This document shows, in pieces, positions 7,801 through 14,475 of a stretch of DNA of 19,670 bases. The position numbers and the translations under genes were made by a program. Every line of letters begins with the position of its first letter. The first letter of the stretch is position 1. Below the pieces are notes generated by a model. That model was not told the DNA's origin. It was given only the letters and a program-made list of their open reading frames with translations, and made no database searches. This DNA comes from an uncultured Spirochaetaceae bacterium (lineage in GTDB: Bacteria > Spirochaetota > Spirochaetia > Sphaerochaetales > Sphaerochaetaceae), in contig CALXON010000094.1 of assembly GCA_944389985.1 (NCBI GenBank), positions 1 to 19,670 on the forward strand, read 5' to 3'.

Positions 7801-8187
7801 CTGCTTGCGGATGCTTTCCTTGAGGAGGCATTCAATGCCATGGGATACCCGGAGAATGAAAGGCGCATAGTAACACATGCCGCAGCTCTTCTCGTCAGTG
7901 CTGGAACGATGTATCAGAAGAACACCGATCCACTGACACAGTTCACATCCATTGCCAATGATGATGGTGTCATGGACCTCACTCAGTGCAACGAGTATCA
8001 GGGAGAGATCTGGTACAACAAAGAGGAGATGCAGAGAGCGATACTGGTGACCGCTCTGGCGCTGTCGCTCACTCCGAAAGCCAGGGATTTCGATGCAGAT
8101 GAGTTCATTAACACCTTGTTGGAAAAAGAAATGAGAAGTGAATACAAACTCAGGACCCTTCTTTCCAGGGAGGACCGGGAAGATTGA
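4816..8187 (+). CDS. Very long GH13 alpha-amylase-family enzyme
   Basis: A 1123-residue protein, about twice the usual length of alpha-amylases. The ATG at 4816 is preferred over an in-frame ATG at 4795 because AAAGAGG lies six bases before it. Residues 1-270 are mainly helical and unrecognised, ending in a GVGGGGGE linker near 245-252. The (beta/alpha)8 barrel covers about 285-690: region I DMVPNHTG (386-393), region II RFDAAMTLAKRH with nucleophile Asp506, region III LLAEAFW with acid/base Glu571, and region IV FMNNPDEE with the transition-state Asp632. Region IV has Pro where most GH13 enzymes have His (NHD), as in GlgE-type enzymes. A beta domain follows (about 735-830), then about 270 mostly helical residues. 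No signal peptide, so it probably acts on intracellular alpha-glucans or malto-oligosaccharide phosphates. The exact reaction is not assignable. Confidence 0.85.
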   Translation: MEKRDFRIAEPTREKIKVFTAVFPSDESLDLLYREASMLAYSYNNELKKEGKSGGFVSPGKLHASAVLHLIYQIVLSARIGDGQSDFFTRRIATVGGNEDLSNALAFYSKTFPSPALDASKPGTEKRITEDMRGFFIHQVLLQNPALLAASKPFVSPDEIIYPDGIKALSSILSSFVKDDLRDGRPNTEDIFTMLQLPARLYPNSLEDQIRYILREWRMFLPSDLLLLLETSLDYIHEEEKDRSGVGGGGGETHVIDYSLSDLNEYEAFSDDSNWMPRVVMMAKSTLVWLDQLSKKYKRSITHLDQIPDEELDLLKERGFTALWLIGLWERSEASKKIKNYCGNPEAEASAYSLRDYDISWTIGGWEALENLRERCRKRGIRLASDMVPNHTGIDGNWVYQHPDYFIQQDWPPFPSYTYNGPDLSDNPDFEIKIEDHYYDRTDAAVTFRLIDKRNGRCRYIFHGNDGTSMPWNDTAQIDYLNPEAREAVIQKIIHVAKNFPIIRFDAAMTLAKRHIQRLWYPKPGSGGDIAGRAGHAMTDEEFNRRIPQEFWREVVDRIAQEVPDTLLLAEAFWMMEGYFVRTLGMHRVYNSAFMNMLKNQENQKYRLGIKNTLVYEPEILKRYVNFMNNPDEETAIAQFGDGDKYFAVCTLLATLPGLPMVGHGQIEGFREKYGMEYRRAYYNESPNEWLIGEHYRRIFPLFRRRYLFSGVECFQLYDCYNQAGGVEESVYAFVNGQGSERTLILVNNQFEMTGGTINVSVPKLKKTGNDRTTVTTKLAENLGLTFGGRSFALLDCFSDGLTYIMPSIMIYDEGYSFALNGYEARVFWNIREVEDTDGSYERIWKQYGRRGIRNISKAVALLRLQPLFRCMDPLRKEETIRIAEHLAEGIITKEEERDLLLSIAECYATLPEVYQSLDEPAKGQIGVKPEEIEPKPMIKNIRTLCTLFKGRKGKTYPAWAGTDRSVPLMIISALLLYPFTRNMKPRAAMEEADRLLADAFLEEAFNAMGYPENERRIVTHAAALLVSAGTMYQKNTDPLTQFTSIANDDGVMDLTQCNEYQGEIWYNKEEMQRAILVTALALSLTPKARDFDADEFINTLLEKEMRSEYKLRTLLSREDRED

Positions 8188-8212
8188 CGTGTAAAAGGAC
8201 GTGCTGTATCCT
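8184..8212 (+). promoter_or_regulatory. Predicted promoter of the SDF transporter gene, apparently leaderless
   Basis: TTGACG (8184-8189, overlapping the GH13 stop codon) and TATCCT (8207-8212) are 17 bases apart. The -10 box ends six bases before the ATG at 8219. The same TATCCT hexamer sits at the same distance before ctp. The -10 box overlaps the right arm of a hairpin. Confidence 0.42.
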
Positions 8213-8215
8213 TTT
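8193..8215 (+). terminator. Hairpin between the GH13 and SDF transporter genes (weak terminator or attenuator)
   Basis: AAAAGGA (8193-8199) pairs perfectly with TCCTTTT (8209-8215) around a nine-base loop. The A-rich left arm and T-rich right arm resemble a weak bidirectional terminator just after the GH13 stop. It also contains the only Shine-Dalgarno-like sequence upstream of the next gene, which would be hidden in the stem. The low GC of the stem makes the call uncertain. Confidence 0.35.
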
Positions 8216-8218
8216 CCT

Positions 8219-9466
8219 ATGAAAACGTGGATTACATACACAGCTGCGATTCTCATGGGGCTGGCTACAGCACTCCTTTTCGGTAATGCCGAATACGCAT
8301 CCGGAATCCTGTCATCAATATCATCATTCCTGGTCAGTCTCGGAATATTCATAACTATTCCTGTAATACTTCTGACCATTCCTTCCGGCATCGCATCTCT
8401 TGGAAAGAACAGAAAAGGAGGAAGATGTGCCGGAGCCATTGTTCTCTGGGCTGTGGCATCTGCGCTGATCCTCTCTCTGACAGCTGCTGTGGTATACAGG
8501 TTCAATCCTGTGACATTTCCGGTGACAAGCACGGCAGGAAGCGCTCCGGGAACACTCTCCACCCACGTTTCATACATGCTTTCCGCAGCTTCCTCTTCCC
8601 TGTATCCGATGAATGCCTTCTGGTCCATCGCCTCCACAACCTATCTGATCGTTCCTGTAATCATAATCTCATGGATACTCGGACTCTCGATCAGGCCGTC
8701 AGCCGATGTGATCAGGCCCGCTTATACTGTCATGAACTCTTTCGCAGAGGTGATGTACAGGATATCAAGGACATACACGGTATATGGATTCTTCCTCGCA
8801 TACATAGCATCAGCAAGCATGTTCGTTGACATCTATCAGGAGAAGACTCTGTTCGCGGCTCCTGAGTATGCTGTCCTGATCACGGTCACTCTTGCTGTAT
8901 CTGTGCTGGTGTCGCTTCCTCTGCTTTTCGGTATCTTCACGAAATTCAAGAAGAATCCGTACAGAGTTCTCTACCGCTCTCTGGCATCGATCCTCACAGC
9001 TTTCGCTTCCGGAAACATAATTCCGACTGTCCCGATGAATGAAAGTATCGCAAGACAGAACAACGGAGTACAGAAGAGGGTCGCATCAACGACTGTTCCA
9101 TTTCTTGCCGTAATCGGAAGAGGTGGTGTTGCCGCCATCTCGGTGGTGACCATGCTTCCTCTCTTTCAGGCAACCGCAGGTAGCGTACCGGAAACATCTG
9201 TAATTGCGATAGCTGCAGGAACCGCGGCCCTTGTATCTTTCCTGGCCTCCGTCTCTGCTGGAACCGAGATAGCTCTCGTCACAGTGCTTTCCCTCAATAT
9301 GCTGGGAATAAATCTGTATGGTGCGGAGAATGCCGTGATAGCACTTCTGCCTCTTCTCGGCGGATGCGCCGCTGCGATCGATGCATACTCAGCTGCACTG
9401 GGCTCATCTGTAGCAGCAGTCTTCATTGATACAGACACGGAAATCCCGTACAGCGACATAATCTGA
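8219..9466 (+). CDS. Divergent SDF-family (dicarboxylate/amino acid:cation symporter-like) membrane protein
   Basis: A 415-residue multi-pass protein aligning by eye with glutamate/dicarboxylate symporters (DAACS). The start MKTWITYTAAILMGLATALL matches the family; a GTG at 8201 would add six residues but has its purine-rich site only one base away. The core elements keep their order but not their residues. The HP1 serine motif (SSSxxTLP) reads SGNIIPTVP. The sodium-coupling NMDGT of TM7 reads GRGGV (300-304). In TM8 the positions of GltPh Arg397, Asn401 and Asp405 are Ser391, Gly395 and Ala399, leaving only Asp388, equivalent to Asp394. It therefore probably does not carry a dicarboxylate by the standard Na-coupled mechanism. 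It may move another solute or act as a sensor. It precedes an unknown membrane protein by 11 bases. Confidence 0.78.
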   Translation: MKTWITYTAAILMGLATALLFGNAEYASGILSSISSFLVSLGIFITIPVILLTIPSGIASLGKNRKGGRCAGAIVLWAVASALILSLTAAVVYRFNPVTFPVTSTAGSAPGTLSTHVSYMLSAASSSLYPMNAFWSIASTTYLIVPVIIISWILGLSIRPSADVIRPAYTVMNSFAEVMYRISRTYTVYGFFLAYIASASMFVDIYQEKTLFAAPEYAVLITVTLAVSVLVSLPLLFGIFTKFKKNPYRVLYRSLASILTAFASGNIIPTVPMNESIARQNNGVQKRVASTTVPFLAVIGRGGVAAISVVTMLPLFQATAGSVPETSVIAIAAGTAALVSFLASVSAGTEIALVTVLSLNMLGINLYGAENAVIALLPLLGGCAAAIDAYSAALGSSVAAVFIDTDTEIPYSDII

Positions 9467-9477
9467 GCAGGCGCTGA

Positions 9478-10251
9478 ATGGACAGAAGAAAGAAAGCAAG
9501 AAGGAACAAGAAGGGATCTGTCGCGCTGATACTTCAGACTATCATATCGATAGCCTATGCGGCGATGCTCCTGCATATGACGATACTGCTTGTACGACAG
9601 AGGGATTCCGGCTGGTTCAACACCATCGCCATATACTTCCCGCAGCTTGTCATCATCATCTCATCGATGGCCCTGCAGTTCATACTCAGGATAAGGCACA
9701 GGGCACACACTCAGGACGGAAGCCTGCTTCCTGTCCTGTTCACGTTCATCGCCCTAGAATCCTCGATGATCATTCCGATCTATTCTCAGGTGACCGGACA
9801 GACACTGCTTCCGCCAAACGGAGTGATATATCTTTCCCGCTTCGCTTTCCTTTCATCCGCTATACTCTTCACATTCTCGGCTGTGCAGTTCTATGGAACA
9901 AACCTTTCAAGGATGACTCTCTATCTCTCCACTGCGATAGGAGCCTCATTCTTCGTGTCCCTTGCCCTGCCGATAAACAACGCGGATCCCCTGCAGATAT
10001 TCTCATCATCCTATGATGCGATCTTCCTGACGATGCTCATGCTAGTATGCATCGCAGCCGGCCTGACATATGTGGCAGCTGTCGTGAAGGACAGAGCCAC
10101 ACACAGCGTGACGAGATCGGCAGCTTTCATACTGCTCATCATCGGCAACCTGATCTCAATGGGTACCGATATCATCACAGGAGTCATTTCCGCAGTCATC
10201 TACGTCGCAGGAATAACCCTTCTGAGCATCTCGGCGAAGAACACCTTCTGA
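9478..10251 (+). CDS. Hypothetical polytopic membrane protein
   Basis: I do not recognise this 257-residue protein. A highly basic N-terminus (MDRRKKARRNKKG) is followed by about eight hydrophobic segments, near 14-38, 50-69, 84-100, 115-137, 145-165, 176-201, 212-232 and 235-250. The basic N-terminus should stay in the cytoplasm by the positive-inside rule. There is no soluble domain and no catalytic motif. The layout recalls the 7-TM sensing modules attached to some signalling proteins, but this is only a resemblance. It starts 11 bases after the SDF transporter gene, so they are probably cotranscribed and may work together. No good Shine-Dalgarno is visible. Its stop abuts the nagB-like stop. 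Confidence 0.72.
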   Translation: MDRRKKARRNKKGSVALILQTIISIAYAAMLLHMTILLVRQRDSGWFNTIAIYFPQLVIIISSMALQFILRIRHRAHTQDGSLLPVLFTFIALESSMIIPIYSQVTGQTLLPPNGVIYLSRFAFLSSAILFTFSAVQFYGTNLSRMTLYLSTAIGASFFVSLALPINNADPLQIFSSSYDAIFLTMLMLVCIAAGLTYVAAVVKDRATHSVTRSAAFILLIIGNLISMGTDIITGVISAVIYVAGITLLSISAKNTF

Positions 10252-10263
10252 TCAGCCCAGAAG
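10245..10263. terminator. Small hairpin spanning two abutting convergent stops
   Basis: CTTCTG (10245-10250) pairs with CAGAAG (10258-10263) around a seven-base loop. The structure covers the stop TGA at 10249-10251 and the opposing stop TCA at 10252-10254, which again form TGATCA with no spacer. There is no T-run on either side, so intrinsic termination would be weak; it is the only structure between the convergent genes. Confidence 0.3.
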
Positions 10264-11010
10264 CTGACTGGCTGAATCCCTGTCAAGAAAGAGATTCCAG
10301 TCCGGATGCGTCTTCAGAAGAGTCGCGGGAACCATCGGATCCACCTTATTCTGAATCGTTCTGCGTACAGCCTCCGCCTTGACGCTGTACGGAACCGCAG
10401 AGACTATCATCCTTGCAGAGAGAATTGCTCTGGGACACATCGTGACCGCTTTTGGTGGAACGTCATCCACAGTCCTGAACCAGCCTTCCCCAACCTGCTG
10501 CTCCCTGCATCTCCTGTCCAGTGTCACAATGCGGAAGACATCATCCGTATCGAAATCCGCAGGAGGATCATTGAATGCGATATGACCATTCTCCCCTATT
10601 CCGATCACTCCCACATCAACGGGGGCTTTACGGAACTCTGTGGAAAGCTTCTCCACATCATCCTCTGATACGAAATGAACAATTCCGGGATGAACGATGG
10701 AGACGAATCTCTCATTCAGATAGCGGCGGAAAGAGGCCGGATGATCAGGAGATATTCCTGCATACTCATCAAGGTGGAACATCTCCACTCTGTCCCATGG
10801 GAGATCCATCTTTGTGAGGGCAGAGAGGGTATCGAACTGGCTCTTTCCCGTAGAAAGCACGATTCTTGCCGTGCCTCTTTCTCTGACTGCCGCTGAAATC
10901 CCCTCGCCGATCTTCCCGGCTGCAAGTCTTCCCAGCTCCACAGCTGAGTCTGCTACTGTTATTCTCAACATATCGTCTAACAGAATGAGGCTCCCTTGCG
11001 GAAGCCCCAT
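10252..11010 (-). CDS. nagB: Glucosamine-6-phosphate deaminase-like protein (NagB/6-phosphogluconolactonase superfamily)
   Basis: A 252-residue Rossmann-type sugar-phosphate enzyme. NagB converts glucosamine-6-phosphate to fructose-6-phosphate and ammonia, feeding amino sugars into glycolysis. Motifs: LSTGKSQFD (phosphate loop, about 52-60), HLDEYAG (79-85), and the active-site loop GIGENGHIAFNDPP with His143. Against E. coli NagB (GNDGHIAFNEP), Asp141 is replaced by Asn141 and Glu148 by Asp148. I associate this GENGH version with a separate NagB-like subfamily, so the exact substrate is less sure than the fold. The start at 11010 has GAGGAG five bases upstream. A downstream ATG (10971) would trim 13 residues but lacks a ribosome site. 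It lies 12 bases after gpmI, last in the lgt-pepP-gpmI-nagB operon. Confidence 0.85.
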   Translation of the reverse strand: MGLPQGSLILLDDMLRITVADSAVELGRLAAGKIGEGISAAVRERGTARIVLSTGKSQFDTLSALTKMDLPWDRVEMFHLDEYAGISPDHPASFRRYLNERFVSIVHPGIVHFVSEDDVEKLSTEFRKAPVDVGVIGIGENGHIAFNDPPADFDTDDVFRIVTLDRRCREQQVGEGWFRTVDDVPPKAVTMCPRAILSARMIVSAVPYSVKAEAVRRTIQNKVDPMVPATLLKTHPDWNLFLDRDSASQLLG

Positions 11011-11022
11011 CCATTCTCCTCG

Positions 11023-12672
11023 TCAGTTCAGATTGATTATGCTCTTGTCATAATCTGCAGGAGGCACAAAGCCCATCAGCTCCATGCAGGTTGCCGGTAT
11101 TGATGAAATTCCAAGTCCTTCATTGAGAGTCTTTGAATACTCACCTTTGTACTCCGGATCGTAGATGATGCATGGGACAGGATTGAGTGAATGTGATGTC
11201 TTTGCCTTAGGCTCTCCATCATCATAGCACTTCACATCACCGTTCTTGGCATGCTCATACATGTCATCGGCATTTCCATGATCTGCTGTGATGACCATGA
11301 CACCGCCTGCCTTATCGATGGCCTCCTTGAGTCTGCCGATCTGGAGGTCCATACCTTCCATCGAGCATACCACAGCCTCGAAGACTCCTGTGTGTCCGAC
11401 CATATCACCATTAGGATAGTTGAGCTTGATGAAATCCCACTTGCCGCTCTCTATCTCCGCAATGACCCTGTCCGTGATCTCAGCACACTTCATCCATGGT
11501 CTTTCCTCGAAGGGAACCTTGTCAGAAGGAATCTCGACATACTCCTCAAGGCTGGAATCAAACATACCGGATCTGTTTCCATTGAAGAAATATGTGACAT
11601 GACCGAACTTCTGGGTCTCTGAGATGGAGAACTGTCTGACGCCTGATGCGCAGAGGTACTCTGCCATTACCCTATCGATCGCAGGAGGAGATACCAGATA
11701 CTGATAAGGAATATGAAGATCTCCGTCATACTCCATCATTCCTGCATACTCCACCTTGGGGTATCTCTTTCTGTCAAATTCCTTGAAGTCTGCCTCATCA
11801 AATGCGCGTGAAAGCTCTATCGCCCTATCTCCACGGAAATTGAAGAGGATGACGGAATCACCATCATTGATCGTTCCGACCGGCTTTCCGTTCTCTGCGA
11901 TGACAAAAGGAGGAAGATCCTGATCAATCGCTCCTGTCTCATTCCTGAGAGTCTCGATGGCCTCATGTGCTGATTCGAACTGTCTGCCCTCTCCGAGAAC
12001 ATGAGTCTCCCAGCCCTTTCTGACCATGTCCCAGTCCGCATTGTAGCGGTCCATGGTTATGACCATTCTTCCTCCACCGGAAGCGATCCTCGCATCGAAT
12101 GTGCCATCTGCGGAAAGCTCTGCAAGATATGCTGCGAAAGGATCGAAGTAATCGAGGGCAGAAACCTCTCCGACATCACGTCCGTCGAGAAGAGCGTGGA
12201 CCCTGACCTTCTTCACACCTTCCTTCTTCGCCTCAGCGACCATCGCCTTGAGATGATCGATGTGTGAATGAACGTTTCCATCTGAGAGAAGGCCGATGAA
12301 ATGGAGTGTGGAGTCATTCTTCTTCACATTCTCCACAAGCTTCTGCCATGTAGCACCCTTGAACATATCACCGGAAGAGATGGCATTGGAGACAAGCTTG
12401 GCTCCCTGTGCGAACACGCGCCCTGCGCCCATCGCATTGTGACCGACCTCACTGTTGCCCATGTCAGCATCTGAAGGAAGTCCTACAGCAAGTCCATGAG
12501 CCTTGAGTTTTGTCCATGGGGATACGCTGAAAAGCTTATCCAGGTTCTTCGTCATTGCAGCCGCAACCGCATCTCCTTCCTTGTATTTACCGAAGCCTAC
12601 ACCATCCATGATGACGAGCACCACAGGCCCGCGACGGTTGATCTTCTCATTTCTTTTAAGGGAATCTACCAT
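11023..12672 (-). CDS. gpmI: 2,3-bisphosphoglycerate-independent phosphoglycerate mutase
   Basis: A 549-residue alkaline-phosphatase-superfamily enzyme interconverting 3- and 2-phosphoglycerate in glycolysis without a bisphosphoglycerate cofactor. The N-terminal metal site begins at VLVIMDGVGFG (Asp23). The phosphorylated serine is Ser74 in ADMGNSEVGHNAMGAGR. The phosphotransferase insert includes HALLDGRDV and ITMDRYNADWDM, and the second metal site is VITADHGNADDMYE near the C-terminus. Length is somewhat above the usual 510-520 residues. GGAGG eight bases before the ATG fixes the start. It is 15 bases after pepP in the same operon. The pairing with nagB puts two sugar-phosphate enzymes together at the operon's end. 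Confidence 0.97.
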   Translation of the reverse strand: MVDSLKRNEKINRRGPVVLVIMDGVGFGKYKEGDAVAAAMTKNLDKLFSVSPWTKLKAHGLAVGLPSDADMGNSEVGHNAMGAGRVFAQGAKLVSNAISSGDMFKGATWQKLVENVKKNDSTLHFIGLLSDGNVHSHIDHLKAMVAEAKKEGVKKVRVHALLDGRDVGEVSALDYFDPFAAYLAELSADGTFDARIASGGGRMVITMDRYNADWDMVRKGWETHVLGEGRQFESAHEAIETLRNETGAIDQDLPPFVIAENGKPVGTINDGDSVILFNFRGDRAIELSRAFDEADFKEFDRKRYPKVEYAGMMEYDGDLHIPYQYLVSPPAIDRVMAEYLCASGVRQFSISETQKFGHVTYFFNGNRSGMFDSSLEEYVEIPSDKVPFEERPWMKCAEITDRVIAEIESGKWDFIKLNYPNGDMVGHTGVFEAVVCSMEGMDLQIGRLKEAIDKAGGVMVITADHGNADDMYEHAKNGDVKCYDDGEPKAKTSHSLNPVPCIIYDPEYKGEYSKTLNEGLGISSIPATCMELMGFVPPADYDKSIINLN

Positions 12673-12687
12673 AAATATTTCCTCCGT

Positions 12688-14475
12688 CTATGATAATACT
12701 GAATTACGTTCTATCGGGGAAGCATATAGCTTCAGCCACTCTGCAGAATAACTGTCAAGATAGGGAGAGAGCATATAGAAGATCTTGCGGTGATAGCTGT
12801 TGATCCTCTCTATCTCATCATCGGTCAGAAGGTCCGTGTCTATGAGCCTTTTATCATATGGCACATATGTCAGGTTCTCAAATGAATAGAACTCTCCGAA
12901 CTCATTGCTGCATTCCTTCCTGACATATATGAGGTTCTCGATCCTGATGCCATACCTTCCTTCCTTATAGAGCCCCGGTTCATCGGAAACCACCATTCCC
13001 GGAAGAAGCGGAACATCTGTAAGAGCCGGGGAGATTCTCTGAGGCCCTTCATGAACCATCAGGCAGCACCCGACTCCATGGCCGGTTCCGTGGAAGAATG
13101 TCTCAGCCTCCTGCCACAGGAACTGTTTCGCTATGGCATCAAGCTGTACTCCTCTTGTTCCTTTCGGGAATATCTGGGAAAGAAGCGCGAGATGTCCTTT
13201 AAGCACAAGTGTATAGTCCCTCTTCTCCTCCGCATCCGGTTCCATGCCGAAAAAGAGAGTCCTTGTCACATCTGTCGTTCCGGTACTGAACTGCGATCCT
13301 GTATCCAGAACGAGAAGGCCATGTCCCATGACACGTCCTGGTCTGTCATCCGGAGTTCTGTAGTGTACGACCGCACCGTTTTCCCCGAATGCCGATATAG
13401 GAGAGAACGATGGTCCAATATACCCTTCCATGCGTTTTCTCTCACGCTCAAGCATGTCTGAGATCATCTTCTCGTCATATATTCCGTTGACCGTATCAAG
13501 CTTGGAGAGGAATGTGACGTATGCCGCTCCGTCAAGAAGATGTGCCTTGCGCATTCCGTCAAGCTCCTGCTTGTTCTTCTGAGCCTTGAGATATGTTGAG
13601 ATATCAATGCCGGCGATGTTCTTCCTGTTTCCTGCCGTATCAATGAAGAGAGCCGCTGTCTTTTCCGGAGAATAATAACCGGTGCCTCTTATAAGTGAAG
13701 GAAGGACTGCCGCGACATCATTGTACTCCTCAAACTGGAAATCCTTTGACAGAACCTCAGCAATCTCATCTGAAAGACGGCCCGGGGCTATGAATAGCAC
13801 GGCTTTTGACAGCGATATGAAGAGAAATGAGTAGAAGAGCGGGTTATATGGTATATCCCCGGCCCTCAGATTGGTTATCCAGGCGATATCGTCGAGAGAG
13901 GAGATGAATGTCCAGCGCGCACCTTTCTCACGGAGGATGTCCCTGATCCGTCTGAGTTTGTCATGTGAGCTTTCACCTGCTCTTGCTGTATCGATGAGTC
14001 TTACAGGAGAGGAAGAAGGAACATCAGGTCTGTCCTTCCAGAGACGGTCAATAAGATCTCCGGCATCTGTAAGGAAGGCACCTTTCTTCTCAAGTACCGA
14101 TGAAAGTCTTCTGTATGAGCTGACCGGGAACGTCGCACTGTCGATGCCGACCCTCATACCTTTCTCAGCAATGCTCTCAAGAAAGCCGGAGAGTGTCGGA
14201 ACGCCTTCCATTCCCTCCTTCATAAGTTCGAAACCGGTTCCCTCAAGCTCCTTCTCCGCCTGTATGAAATAGCGGCTGTCCGTCCAGAGCAGGGCCCTGT
14301 CCTGGGAGATCATGACAGTTCCGGCAGAACCGGTGAATCCGGAAATGAACTCACGAGTCCTCCACCGTAAGGCAGGATACTCGCTTCCGTGAGGATCATC
14401 CCCTGTTATGATGTACCAGTCAATGTCTCTTTCTCTGAGGATGTCTCTCAGATTTTCCAGCCTTTCCGTTATCAT
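12688..14475 (-). CDS. Xaa-Pro aminopeptidase (M24B, three-domain type)
   Basis: A 595-residue metallopeptidase that removes an N-terminal residue preceding proline. Two creatinase-like N-terminal domains (about 1-130 and 150-300) precede the pita-bread catalytic domain (310-530) and a C-terminal tail (WLKLYASP). This is the long layout of eukaryotic XPNPEP1 and some bacterial homologues, not the shorter E. coli PepP. All five dinuclear-metal ligands are present: Asp391, Asp402, His466, Glu499 and Glu513, in the contexts LDTGSQFSTGTTDVTRT, GTGHGVG, SDEPGLY and IRIENLIYV. The start is fixed by AAGGAGG five bases before the ATG and by the conserved opening ERLENLRDILRERDIDWYII. It begins 56 bases inside lgt. 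Probably cytoplasmic, as no signal peptide is seen. Confidence 0.94.
   Translation of the reverse strand: MITERLENLRDILRERDIDWYIITGDDPHGSEYPALRWRTREFISGFTGSAGTVMISQDRALLWTDSRYFIQAEKELEGTGFELMKEGMEGVPTLSGFLESIAEKGMRVGIDSATFPVSSYRRLSSVLEKKGAFLTDAGDLIDRLWKDRPDVPSSSPVRLIDTARAGESSHDKLRRIRDILREKGARWTFISSLDDIAWITNLRAGDIPYNPLFYSFLFISLSKAVLFIAPGRLSDEIAEVLSKDFQFEEYNDVAAVLPSLIRGTGYYSPEKTAALFIDTAGNRKNIAGIDISTYLKAQKNKQELDGMRKAHLLDGAAYVTFLSKLDTVNGIYDEKMISDMLERERKRMEGYIGPSFSPISAFGENGAVVHYRTPDDRPGRVMGHGLLVLDTGSQFSTGTTDVTRTLFFGMEPDAEEKRDYTLVLKGHLALLSQIFPKGTRGVQLDAIAKQFLWQEAETFFHGTGHGVGCCLMVHEGPQRISPALTDVPLLPGMVVSDEPGLYKEGRYGIRIENLIYVRKECSNEFGEFYSFENLTYVPYDKRLIDTDLLTDDEIERINSYHRKIFYMLSPYLDSYSAEWLKLYASPIERNSVLS

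Noticed and set aside
8201..8218. GTG start for the SDF transporter six codons upstream
   Set aside because: The purine-rich site ends one base before it, too close to function, and the family's usual N-terminus matches the ATG at 8219.
7564..8637. Long (357-codon) minus-strand open frame across the GH13 and SDF genes
   Set aside because: It lies wholly antisense to two well-supported genes and its translation is low-complexity with no motif; it is a codon-usage shadow.
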